Made by a program: the position numbers and the translations under genes
The notes under the pieces: model-generated
Databases searched by the model: none
The model's input: only the letters and a program-made list of their open reading frames with translations
What the model was told of the DNA's origin: nothing
Source of the DNA: Schoenoplectus triqueter
Taxonomy: Eukaryota; Streptophyta; Magnoliopsida; Poales; Cyperaceae
DNA length: 36,869 nucleotides
NCBI GenBank assembly: GCA_964058805.1
Contig: CAXKVV010001815.1
Coordinates: 1 to 36,869, forward strand
Direction of reading: 5' to 3'
Shown: positions 1-9,194 of the stretch, piece by piece
Layout: each line of letters begins with the position of its first letter
How positions within the stretch are numbered: position 1 is the stretch's first letter

Positions 1-2
1 AT

Positions 3-1943
3 ACACCGCAAAAGGCGATAAAGGGGCAGGCGCTAGCAGATTTCCTGGCTGCGCATCCGATTCAAGATGACTCCCCATTAAAATGTGACTTTCCTGATGA
101 AGAAACTTTACATGTTGAAGAAGGAAGTCCTATATGGGAGATGTACTTTGATGGTGCCTCGTCAATCAAGCCAATTGCGGGCCCGGGAGTCCCAACTGTG
201 CGAGCTGGCGCAGGACTAGTCTTCGTAACCCCGGAGGGCGGGATAATACGACATTCTCTAGCTTTAACTGAACCATGTACAAATAATGAAGCAGAGTATG
301 AGGCACTCATCGCCGGACTAGAGCTTTCATTGGAGCTGGAAATCAAGGCTGTGCGTATCTTTGGGGATTCACAGCTGATAATAAATCAAATAATCGGCGA
401 ATACAAGGTCTTGAAGCCGGAACTAATACAATATCACCAGAAGGCCATGGAACTAATGAAGAAAATCCCGTACGTGTCCATCGAGAAGGTCACGAGGGCC
501 GTAAATGGTGAAGCAGATGCGTTGGCCAAACTCGCCAAGGAGCTGGGTGAACCAACAGAGCCGGAGATCCACATCATCGTCCGCAATAGGAGGCCATTAT
601 CATTGTGTCAGACGACAGATGATGCGAATAATGAAAATACTGGGCTAGGAAAAATAGAATGCCAAGAGACAATGACAACTGAAGAAGACGATGATTGGAG
701 ACAACCGTTCATCGAATATTTCCGGCATGGCACCCTCCCCAAGGATAAAAGAATCGCTGATCAACTAAGAAAGCGGGTACTACGGTATGCATATGTGGGC
801 AATACGCTATACCGTAGGTCTTATGATCAGCTATGGCTAAGGTGTGTATCAGGGCCTGAAGCCGGGCAGGTTATGAAAGAAGTTCATTCTGGATTATGCG
901 GAGCACATCAATCTGGGCCGAAAATGAAGTTGAAAATCAAGCGAATGGGATATTATTGGCCCACAATGGTGGCTGATTGTGAAGAGCATGCAAAGAAGTG
1001 CCGCATGTGCCAGATACACGGCCCTTTTATACATCAAGCGCCAAACCCGTTGCACTCCACGGTAGCATCTTGGCCATTTAATATGTGGGGCACAGATATA
1101 GTGGGGCCCATAGACCCTCCGACGTCGAGAGGTCACCGGTTCATCCTGGCTGCGACAGATTACTTTACAAAATGGGCTGAAGCCATCCCACTCAAAGAAG
1201 TCAAAGCATCCGATGTGGTTAAATTCTTCAAGACGCACATCCTTTATCGATTCGGTACCCCACAACGGATAATATCCGATAACGGGACGGCCTTCAAGAG
1301 CTCCAAAGTCTATGCCTTGGCGGAGCAATTTAACATTGACTGGAGATTCTCGTCCATTTACAACCCGAGAGCCAATGGCCTGGCCGAAGCCTTTAACAAA
1401 ACCCTAATAAATATCATGAAAAAGACCGTAGATGGCAACCAACGAGACTGGGATAATTGTCTACAGGAGGCATTATGGGCTTACCGAACTACGTACCGAA
1501 CGCCTACGCAGGCTACCCCGTATTCTTTGGCTTTTGGGGTTGAAGCCGTCCTCCCTCTTGAGGTGGAACTACCGTCATTGCGGGTGGCTATGCAAAATGA
1601 TATGACCATGGACGAATGCCAACAACTCAGATTGGACGAGTTGGATGCCATGGACGAGAAGAGACTGATAGCCCAGCAGAACCTTGAAATATATCAGGCA
1701 AAAATGGCAAGGGCATATGACAAAATGGCGCGAGTCAGGGCATTTCAACAAGGGGAGCTTGTTCTTGTCCTTAAAAGGCCGATTATTGGCCGGCACATCG
1801 GTCCAAAATTCTCCCCGAACTGGGAAGGGCCATATGTAATTGAGAAGGTATACGAAGGCGGCGCATACCAACTCATAGACCATGAAGGTGAAAGGCCCAT
1901 GCCACCGATTAATGGGCGATATCTGAAGAAGTACTACACATAG
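3..1943 (+). CDS. pol: Pol polyprotein, C-terminal part: RNase H tail, archaeal-type RNase H, integrase (5' partial)
   Basis: The frame is open from the window edge to TAG at 1941-1943, so the true start lies upstream; residues here are counted from the Met at 141. Before it, AIKGQALADFLAAHP marks the usual Tat junction between the two RNase H domains. The second RNase H spans about residues 1-135 with D4, E52, D76 and D126 as likely metal ligands; TNNEAEYEALIAGL and NGEADALAKLA are family motifs. Integrase follows: zinc-binding H249, H256, C287, C290; catalytic D319, D380, E416 with the expected 35-residue D-to-E spacing; and a GPY/F-type module around W561-Y565. The protein ends in LKKYYT, usual for this clade. 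RNase H removes RNA during reverse transcription and integrase inserts the cDNA. All key residues are present and there is no frameshift or stop, so this part could be functional. Confidence 0.94.
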   Translation, partial: TPQKAIKGQALADFLAAHPIQDDSPLKCDFPDEETLHVEEGSPIWEMYFDGASSIKPIAGPGVPTVRAGAGLVFVTPEGGIIRHSLALTEPCTNNEAEYEALIAGLELSLELEIKAVRIFGDSQLIINQIIGEYKVLKPELIQYHQKAMELMKKIPYVSIEKVTRAVNGEADALAKLAKELGEPTEPEIHIIVRNRRPLSLCQTTDDANNENTGLGKIECQETMTTEEDDDWRQPFIEYFRHGTLPKDKRIADQLRKRVLRYAYVGNTLYRRSYDQLWLRCVSGPEAGQVMKEVHSGLCGAHQSGPKMKLKIKRMGYYWPTMVADCEEHAKKCRMCQIHGPFIHQAPNPLHSTVASWPFNMWGTDIVGPIDPPTSRGHRFILAATDYFTKWAEAIPLKEVKASDVVKFFKTHILYRFGTPQRIISDNGTAFKSSKVYALAEQFNIDWRFSSIYNPRANGLAEAFNKTLINIMKKTVDGNQRDWDNCLQEALWAYRTTYRTPTQATPYSLAFGVEAVLPLEVELPSLRVAMQNDMTMDECQQLRLDELDAMDEKRLIAQQNLEIYQAKMARAYDKMARVRAFQQGELVLVLKRPIIGRHIGPKFSPNWEGPYVIEKVYEGGAYQLIDHEGERPMPPINGRYLKKYYT

Positions 1944-2623
1944 CCCGGAGCGGGGCCGACAGAGTAGTATCTATTGTAAATAAATAAGGAGGGAATAAGT
2001 GTTCGTTTACACACACGTGCACGAAACACAAACCCATGTCTAACCTCCACTTTTGCATAAAAATCCCAAAAACCCTACTTGTGCATATGTAAATAGAATG
2101 CATCCAAAAATCCAAAAACACACAAACACATTTAGCCCTATAAAAATAAAAAAATATAGGATAAGAGAATTCAACGCCAAAACCACGCGAGAATGTAAGG
2201 CGAGAGCTTTGGTGTTTGGGCCCATAATACAAATACCACTGGGTTTGTCCATTTGATACAGAATAAACACAAAAATGGGCAGGGTTTGCAGTTTGTCCCT
2301 CAAACTATCTGTTGCCCAATGACGAAAGTTGCTCATATTGGTCGCCCGCGGCGCAAGCCAAGGGATAGGTCGAGCAAATTGGTGGCTAGTAAATAGTCGC
2401 TTCCGAGGGCATATAAATAAATAACTCTCGTATTATTAGTAGCATGTATCACTAATAACAAAATTTGCCCTCTTCTAATAAAATAAATGGATATATATGT
2501 AAAACAATAAAAACCTATTTTCATACTCATAAAAAAAAAATGATAAAAAAAAATATAATAATAAAATCATTTTCAATAAGGGGTTGCCACCTTTGTCCCC
2601 GACACCACGAGTGTTATACAAAG
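1944..2623. other. Non-coding spacer after pol
   Basis: No convincing ORF, RNA gene or mobile element is seen. It is A-rich on the + strand, with low-complexity runs near 2140-2160 and 2528-2565. TTTGT at 2593 and ACAAA at 2616 enclose an inner ACAC/GTGT pair, a small nested dyad just before the tandem repeat. It is best read as 3' untranslated DNA of the retrotransposon. Confidence 0.5.
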
Positions 2624-3089
2624 CCAGGTTGGGTGCATTCATCCGTAAAAGCACCACACGCCCGAAGAAATGGTGTGTCATAATCCCACGACATATCATG
2701 GAGGGGTCAGATCAAGGGTTTACGCTTGTACCCGACATTTCATGTTAAACAAAGCGGCTCGCTTAAAGAAGTGACTCAGGTCATGGAGAGCGGACCTACC
2801 CGATGAAAGCCTGTCTCGCAGGGATGCGTGATGGATGTTTGAGGGTAGCTAAAATATAAAAAACCAGGTTGGGTACATTCATCCGCAAAAGTACCACACG
2901 CCCAAGGAGGTGATCTGTTTCTAATCCCAAAATAGATCATGGAGGGGTCAGGTTAAGGGTTTATGCTTTTGCCCGACATTCAGTGTCAAATAAAGTAATT
3001 CGCTTAAAGAAGTGATTCAGGTCATGGAGAGCGGACCTACCCGATGAAAGCCTGTCTCGCAGGGATGCGTGATGGATGTTTGAGGGTAG
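2624..3089 (+). repeat. Two tandem copies of a ~240-bp unit with conserved-loop stem-loops
   Basis: Copy 1 covers 2624-2848 and copy 2 covers 2864-3089; the second half of each is almost identical. Two stem-loops change arm sequence between copies but stay paired. Stem 1 is GGTGC/GCACC (2632-2636 with 2651-2655) in copy 1 and GGTAC/GTACC (2872-2876 with 2891-2895) in copy 2, around the loop ATTCATCCGYAAAA. Stem 2 is ATGGTGTGTC/GACATATCAT (2670-2679 with 2690-2699) and GTGATCTGTTT/AAATAGATCAT (2910-2920 with 2930-2940), around a shared TAATCCCA. A degenerate third piece at 3344-3360 keeps GGTA/TACC around TCCGTAAAA. AGGTC/GACCT is a further stem present in both copies. The role is unknown; it lies in the 3' region of the retroelement. 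Confidence 0.8.
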
Positions 3090-3674
3090 TACCCCAACAA
3101 AACAAATTGAGTGGAGATGAGTGAACGTGAGTTTCCACTTCCGCACACAACGGTGCACAAATGAGGGGAGAGTGGGTGAGCTTCCACAAAATAAATGTCA
3201 ATTAAATATATAAGGAGCATCCACAAAATGGTGTTATCAATTGCATCCATAATCCAATTGGTACTGGTAAGTTTATCCATCAGTAATAAAGGGATAAACG
3301 GGTTTATTCTGTACCCGGCCTAGAGGTCAATACAGACAGGTTCGGTATCCGTAAAATACCACGGTTACTTGAGTTTGTATTGCATGAACATGCATAGAAT
3401 GAATGTAATAGGATGTTATAAGATTTTCCTTTTATTATGTTTAGACGCTGCGAAAGGATGAAGCAGTTGTAATAGGGCGCTTTTGCAAATAAGATTGGAG
3501 GTGCACAACATGAATGGATGAAATATTTCCTCGCGCTGCAAAGGAAGCGATGAAGGGATAATAATAATAAAGGCAAGCATCATCCACAACAAGAGATCAA
3601 AATGATAAATGTCAACACATCCTATATCAAGTATGGCAAAAAGAAAAGGAGAAAGAAGAAATAAAAAGTGCAAT
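3090..3674. other. Non-coding spacer; likely 3' untranslated region of the antisense gene
   Basis: No gene is seen on either strand. On the minus strand this is downstream of the antisense stop codon. AATAAA-type signals on that strand (TTTATT on the + strand) occur at 3431-3436 and 3303-3308, so the antisense transcript may end here. The degenerate third copy of the GGTA/TACC stem lies at 3344-3360. Confidence 0.4.
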
Positions 3675-6600
3675 CTATGGGCCCAAAAAGCGGGACTCCA
3701 ACTCTAATAGCACGGTGCTGATGGTCTCCAAATGAGTATGGAGAGAGTGCCTATCCTCCTCCGAAGCTGCCTCGAAGTCCAAGAACTGAGTGAAGGCACT
3801 ATCCCGAGCACTCGCGTGAATCTGCAGCTCTGGGAGACGTCCCGCTAGATGTCGGGAGAAGCCCTCCACCGATAATCTGTGGTCCTCTAGCTCCTGCACG
3901 AGCAGTCGAGCGGGCCCACCACTAACTCCCATGGAGCGGAGAGTGGCACAAGAAGAGAGCCGCTGAAGATAGCGGAGTCGAGCGGCCTCCAAATGTCTGC
4001 GCAGCTCATGAATCTCCAACTCGCGCTGATATACGAGAGAGCTCGCATCCTGGTAAGCCCTAAGTAGCTCCTCACACCTCCTGGAAATGAAAGTGCTCTC
4101 GAGACGAGGTGCAATGAGTAGAGCTGGCGCGATAGTATCCCGCATCAGCCTATACCAATCGAAGGAAAAGCCGCCGGGCAGAGAACCCAGAATCTCAAAA
4201 TCTAGCGGGTAGCCTCCGAAGAAGGTGTCTCGGAGTGCATCCCCTAGCGCGGCCAAGGCAAGCTGCACATCCCTAGATGAAACATCTGCAAGTAAAATAA
4301 ATGGGTTAGACAAATTGTTATAACCTAAGAAGAAATAGAAGGAAGGGAAGATCTAACCTATTGTCTCGTCGCCCGAGACCGGCGGGACTGAATCGGGAAT
4401 AGGGATGTCGGTCGCCTCAGGAGGACCTGCAGGTGCACTAGACCCGGCTGCAAAAATAAAATGGAAGGCATAAGTACATGAAAAGTAAAATACGGGCAAA
4501 TGATAAAAGAAATATAAAGTACCGGAGGAAGCATGAGGCTCAGCGAGACCCTCGCCAGCCGGAATCTCCATCTCTGGGCTGTGGAATAGCTGCTCCACCA
4601 GCCAACCCTCCTCCAACTCCGAGTCATAATCGACTGCAACCCGCTCAGTCGAGGCTCTGCCATCTGTGGCCATGAGAGGCTGCACGTCGGGAGATGAAGA
4701 AGTATGAGATGGCCCTCCCTCGATCAGTAATGGCTCGTCGCCTGCGGGCTCGACAGCCAATGGACTCCCCTGCTCTAAAGAAGCCTCCTCTGGTAGTGCA
4801 AGAGTGAGCACTGGCCCCAGAATCACATCAAATGAGTCACCATCTCCAGTGGGTACCAGCAAAATCGACGGTGAAGCAGGACCGTCATGGAAGAAAGGCT
4901 CCGAGCGGTGAGGAGACGCCATGTCATCGGCCTCAGGGTCTGTAAAATATACATGTAAGAATGAAAATACTAGTGCATGCTGGCAACTAGGAATTAAATG
5001 AAGCACACGAACCTGCGACGACAAGGTCGGTGCAAAACCCTGGAATAGCAGTGCTCGCAGGCACCGATAGATCTGCTATGATGTCATCTTGGGTAGCCTC
5101 CACAAGAGATGTCCCATGAACTGAAAATAAACCCTAATCAGAGGTGTAAATGAAGTGCGCCCGAATAAGGATAGGCGAGTCAGTAAAGAAAATCACCCGG
5201 AGTGGGAGAAGGAAAAGAAAATGGAGAAGACGGCTGAGAGGCGCCGTCTCGATCCCTCCCCATAGCAGCTGGAGCCGGTGGCTCGACATGTGGCTGAGAA
5301 TGAACGCCAACTACTCGTGGACGAGGGACCGAGAACCCGGGCTCTGCGTGATCATGCTCATAAGCCAACTCTGAATCAAAGAAGAATTAGTCGAAATGAG
5401 ATGAGGCTTATTAAAAGGAAATAACCTAAAGGGTGATGAAGCATACCTGTGAGAATGGTCCTAACAGGAGCATGAGAAAACCGGCTGTCTAAACCCTGAA
5501 AGTCGACAGGCTCTGTGGCAATGGCCGGGAAAGGGCTGCGATCACGCGAAACGGTGACATCTAATAGAGGCTGGCCATCTCGCGGACATGTACTCCGGAC
5601 GACCACCGGAGGGGTATATGACTGATAAGAGCGAATGGTCTCATAATACCACTGCTGATAACGCCTCGTGAAGGTGGAAATCCTAGAGGTGGATACCATC
5701 TGATAGCGAGTGCCCGTGCCTAGTCGGAAGAGGTGAGTGTAGCACCATCCGATACCCTCCAAATCGGCCGCCAATGATATAGGGCGGAGAAGAGGCGCTG
5801 GAATATCCTGATCCAAGCCAAACTGATGTGCACATCTATGTGGCGAATAGGGCTCGATGAACATATGATCGCCCAATCTGAGAGGAAGAAAGCCCTGACG
5901 AATACTGATCAGGTACTCCAAGTCAATAGGCCTGGCTCGAATGCTAGAAGAGTCAGAAGAGGGAACCCTGCTGTCAATCACCATCCTGTCAGCAACCCTA
6001 GATGTCCCACGGGCCACTGATCTGTCTCGGGAGAAGCGCAGATGGTCTCGACTCCTGAAGAATCTATACCGGGCAGCCTCCGGAGTCAATGAAGCTGGCT
6101 GCACCCCAGCCAAGTCACTCAATAAGGGTAGACGATCTCGTAGCGTGACCGCCATGCCGGGATCATATGAGCCAGACCAATGCAAATGGAGCCATCCGCT
6201 AATCAGATGCCACGGGATCAGCTCCTGGCACTGTGAAGGACTACGAGATGAAGTCAGACCGCGGAGGCACCTATAAATGTTGGCCAGAACAGGCACGGCC
6301 AAAGAAATCCTGTCGCCACGCGCGATCAGACTCGCCATAATGAACACCGAAGGCCGAATGGTGTATGCGGGGGAACTAGGCAATAAGAAATAGCAAATCC
6401 ACCAAGAGATGAAGGCGGTCAAATAAGTCTCCCGATCCACGTCATGTGAACACAGGGTATCCTGAGATGGGATAGGGCCGTCGTGATGGATCTCGAGCCG
6501 ACCTGTACCAAATGGATCTCTGGTGGAAGCCAGACCCGTAGGGCGAGTGTGGACCCGATCGGTGAAGTAGGCGATCCAATGTCTGAACGGAACTCCGGGA

Positions 6601-7325
6601 TACCCCCTCCGTAGATAATGATAAATCTCATAAATCCTATGCAAAGAAGGCGGGAATCGAGCGAGGTCTCCCGAGTCAGCGGGCGAGACTATGAACTCGT
6701 CATAAAAATGACCGAAAATCGGCAGCCCGGTCAACTGCTGTATCTCTAGGAGGGTCGGAGTCAGCTCCCGATCGTCGATGAATAGAGTGTTGGTGGAATA
6801 GTTCCACCGCTCACAAAAGGCCCGTAGCCAGGGTGTGTCGATATGATAATGAAACATCGACAAGAAAACCGAGTCATATATCCCGGCTCGCCTGAGCAGA
6901 GTCCCCTCCCGCATGAGCACATATCGGGTCCACTCTAGCTGATATCCATGGCACTCCAAGGGAGTGATGAAGGGAGCAGTAGTCCACCTGTGAGCCTCCC
7001 CGTCGATAATCTCCTTGCCCAGGAGATGTGTCAAAGGAGCTGTAGAAGCAACGCCTAAGGGCTGAAAGGGCATGATGTCATGAGGCTGATCATCCCTGAA
7101 GAATAAACCGCCACCTCGCGGGTAGACAGGAGTCGCTCGGATGGCTGAGATGAGAGGAGTCCAATCGCTAGGATCCTCGTAGAAAGAATGATAATGACTC
7201 AAGGGGCGACGCGGAATGGCGTCATGAGATAAAACTACAACACCCGAAGAAGAGAAGACGTCATGAGAAATGAAGTAATGAATAATAGAGAATAATGCAC
7301 CAAGACAAGTCTTTCGAGCATTCAA
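3675..7325 (-). CDS. Antisense extra ORF of the Tat element: spliced plant mobile domain (PMD) protein
   Basis: The six-exon model is my inference: 7325-5447, 5370-5197, 5120-5013, 4939-4523, 4447-4358, 4285-3675. The five introns (76, 76, 73, 75 and 72 nt) all have GT-AG ends, all split a codon after its first base, and the join stays open to TAG at 3677-3675. The product is 1,092 residues from 7325, or 1,008 from the first in-frame Met at 7073. The start is unresolved: the frame is open to a TAA at 7355-7353, but no ATG precedes 7073. Residues about 130-400 match the PMD pattern: a WTRYVLMREGTLLRRAGIY-like helix, LRAFCERWNYSTNTLF, then LTPTLLEIQQLTGLPIFG and YDEF near 210. Exon 4 is acidic (DYDSELEEGW) and exon 6 has heptad-like leucines suggesting a coiled coil. 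PMD proteins occur in Mutator-like transposons, in Tat extra ORFs and in host genes; their molecular function is unclear. It is less likely to be a host gene, because it lies between pol and the polypurine tract. Confidence 0.82.
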
Positions 7326-7339
7326 GACTCGTCTTGGTG
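7298..7339. repeat. 16-bp inverted repeat at the start of the antisense gene
   Basis: CACCAAGACAAGTCTT at 7298-7313 and AAGACTCGTCTTGGTG at 7324-7339 pair with one mismatch around a 10-nt loop. On the antisense transcript this would be a hairpin at or just before the coding region. It could affect translation start or splicing, or be chance; nothing in the sequence decides. Confidence 0.7.
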
Positions 7340-7415
7340 GGTGGCTCTTTGTTTACCCTTGAAAAATTTCAAGGATGAATAGATGAATAAATGAAATAAA
7401 TTGATGATAAATCAT

Positions 7416-7439
7416 AAGAAAGGGGGAGAAGAGAGAGAG
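7416..7439 (+). promoter_or_regulatory. Polypurine tract for plus-strand DNA priming
   Basis: This is an unbroken run of 24 purines with a GGGGG core, followed by CAG and then TG at 7443. In LTR retrotransposons such a tract sits directly before the 3' LTR and its RNA primes second-strand DNA. It is on the same strand as pol and downstream of the whole internal region, as expected. Confidence 0.65.
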
Positions 7440-7536
7440 CAGTGGAAAAGTGGCCCACTGATCAGGAAAAGTCGCTGCATAACCCCGGAACAAATCCATT
7501 AGTCCCACAATGGAATGCTGAGCGCAAAGTGAAGAG

Positions 7537-7544
7537 TATAAATA
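7537..7544. promoter_or_regulatory. TATA box, readable on both strands
   Basis: TATAAATA on the + strand reads TATTTATA on the minus strand. On the + strand it could drive element transcription starting near 7570. On the minus strand it would start RNA near 7510, about 190 nt before the open frame of the antisense PMD gene, making it the nearest promoter candidate for that gene. Assignment rests on position and motif only. Confidence 0.4.
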
Positions 7545-7573
7545 CCCCGCTATTCTCTATCCACTCAGCATGT

Positions 7574-7621
7574 GTGACACCCAAGAAGATCGAGGGAGAG
7601 AGGAGACCTCTTGGGTGTCAC
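7574..7621. repeat. Perfect 13-bp inverted repeat
   Basis: GTGACACCCAAGA at 7574-7586 pairs perfectly with TCTTGGGTGTCAC at 7609-7621 around a 22-nt purine-rich loop. TGTGACACCC resembles the TGTAACACCC-like starts common in plant LTRs, so the left arm could itself be an LTR end, but the polypurine tract is over 130 bp upstream. Confidence 0.75.
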
Positions 7622-7918
7622 CATGTGATTTTATCTTTTCTGACAAGTGGGACCCACCTGGCAGCCCCTTGCAGATGAACCTAATAGCATAGCCTATCTG
7701 ATGAGTCACCCATGTGACCATTTTCACTGACAGGTGGACCCCACACCTCAGTGACCTATTGAAGAGGGTCAGAATTGAACCCTAGAAATCTGCCTTTGAA
7801 GCTAACCCTAGGAAGGAGCTGAAGCAGTGTAATCCCTATACTACATGAAATGATGTCAATGCAAAGCTAGCATTTTGATGCAACTAATCATGAGAAATTC
7901 CAAATGTGATTTTGCTTT

Positions 7919-8144
7919 CAAGGCTGACCTGGTGCCAAAGCTGCGAGCAACCACCTAACCATGCTTTGATTCGTGTCAATTACTGATAAGTAGTCAGTTA
8001 TTTGACCAAGTCACCCTCATGTTAAGGGATTGAAAGTCAATTTCACAAGACTGATCAGGTGCCAAAGCTGGGAGCAACCATCTGATCAAGTCTAGATTTG
8101 TATTAATTGCTGATAAGTAGTCAGCATTTGATCAAATCAAGCCC
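7919..8144 (+). repeat. Tandem duplication, 127-bp period, with two conserved-loop stem-loops
   Basis: Copy 1 starts near 7919 and copy 2 near 8046. The first stem-loop keeps the 17-nt loop CCAAAGCTGSGAGCAAC. In copy 2 its arms are GACTGATCAGGTG (8049-8061) and CATCTGATCAAGTC (8079-8092), 13 pairs with one bulge. In copy 1 they are CAAGGC plus GGTG with CACC plus GCTTTG, different in sequence but still paired. The second keeps the loop TAAGTAG: ACTGA/TCAGT in copy 1 (7982-7998) becomes GCTGA/TCAGC in copy 2 (8109-8125), and GTCAA/TTGAC becomes ATTAA/TTGAT. These are coordinated changes in both arms. Confidence 0.75.
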
Positions 8145-8554
8145 TAATAAATATCAATATAAGTCTAATTGATATTTAGTTAGGGTGGTTTCTGCAAGAG
8201 GGAGATAATTGGCAGAGACATTGAGCTACAATTGAGATTAGGGATTAATTCATAAGAAATAATAGGGTTTTATGAATAAAAGAATTTTTAATCCAGAAAA
8301 GGAGGGGTAAAAGTGGAATTAAAAATTACAGGGATGATCATCATGAATTTAGGGATTTTTGGTGAAAATTTCATGATTTTTGGATAAGTGGAGCTATCAG
8401 AATAAATTCAGGGAAAATAAAGGCAGAATAAATGGACTGATCAAAGGCTGAGATTCAATCAAGGATTTATCTGGGTGCAATCTGGGGACAGAGACACATC
8501 TGGGTGTAAACTGGGGATCCTAAGCACACCAATACCGAATCAGAAAAGAGAGAG

Positions 8555-9065
8555 GGTGTGACACGTGTCAGCACCTCATTGGGCCACCTCATGCCACGTG
8601 TCAGCACCCCATTGGTCTACCTCAGCCATGTGGGCCCCACACCCCTACAGACCTGACAAGTGGGTCCCACCTATGCCACATGGCAGTCAGCCATTGGTCC
8701 ACATCAGCAGCCATCTCATTCAACAGTTGGACAAATGGCAGCATGCTATAGGGCCACTTCAACAGTCAGGTGCCATGTGGCCTACCCTTATTGGTCCACC
8801 TCACCACTGTGAATCTCATTATGCCACAAGGCGACTGACAAGTGGGCCCCATTGGATGCCACATGGCATGCACTCACTGGTGCCATGTCATCATACAGTG
8901 TGTACAAGGAGAGACACATGGCTCCTTATGATTGGTACAGAGCAACACAAGGTGCCACATGGCACTATCTTACAGGGCCACATCATACACAGATTATTAA
9001 CACTAAGGGTTTGTTTAATAAGCAGTCAACCAATCAGGAAGAGCCACCTCAGCATATTAACAACT
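8555..9065 (+). promoter_or_regulatory. Degenerate repeat field rich in G-box and CCAAT-type motifs
   Basis: A unit of about 33 bp is clearest at 8562 and 8595 (CACGTGTCAGCACC, then CATTGG, then CCACCTCA-like). Degenerate copies follow to about 9065. The segment holds the palindrome TGACACGTGTCA (8559-8570), several ATTGG boxes and dyads such as ATGCCACATGGCAT (8856-8869) and GTGCCACATGGCAC (8952-8965). CACGTGTC is a known bZIP-type binding core in plants and ATTGG is an inverted CCAAT box. A TATA box follows at 9158, so this is plausibly the enhancer part of an LTR U3. The long + strand reading frame over it is a by-product of repetition. Confidence 0.55.
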
Positions 9066-9157
9066 AATCAGTTGCTAACCTCACAGGTTTAAACGCTTAA
9101 ACCTTACAGATGGGACCCAGTAGTCAGGTGGATAAGGCTAGGATCACAAGCTATAGA

Positions 9158-9163
9158 TATAAA
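9158..9163 (+). promoter_or_regulatory. TATA box downstream of the G-box repeat field
   Basis: TATAAA follows the G-box/CCAAT field by about 90 bp and would place a start near 9190. It is a candidate promoter of the LTR. No ORF of note follows. Confidence 0.4.
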
Positions 9164-9194
9164 CCGAGTCTATTCATCCTATCTATCCAACTCA

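Larger units (their letters stand above)
1..7442 (+). mobile_element. Tat-lineage Ty3/gypsy LTR retrotransposon, internal region (5' part outside window)
   Basis: The segment runs from inside pol to the edge of the probable 3' LTR. What is seen: an RNase H tail, a second RNase H, integrase, a long non-coding 3' region, a large antisense gene, then a 24-nt purine run at 7416-7439. A second RNase H between the usual RNase H and integrase is a known hallmark of the Tat lineage (Ogre, Retand, Grande and relatives), and extra ORFs, often antisense and between pol and the 3' LTR, are known there. The 5' LTR, primer-binding site, gag, protease and reverse transcriptase lie outside the window, so completeness cannot be judged. 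The visible pol frame is intact, which suggests a fairly young insertion. Confidence 0.85.

Noticed and set aside
894..1883. Minus-strand frames inside pol
   Set aside because: Shadows of the intact integrase frame.
3675..7325. Ordinary host PMD gene with nested retrotransposon pieces
   Set aside because: It lies exactly between pol and the polypurine tract, where Tat extra ORFs are found, and no break separates it from the element; the host-gene option is not excluded.
8934..8945. TGGTACAGAGCA, close to a primer-binding site for initiator Met tRNA
   Set aside because: It lacks a base of the canonical match, lies inside the G-box repeat field and does not follow an LTR end.
8565..9092. 175-codon + strand frame rich in H, S, P and W
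   Set aside because: It is an open frame over a degenerate tandem repeat; the residue bias reflects the repeated CCAC/CATGG words, not a protein.
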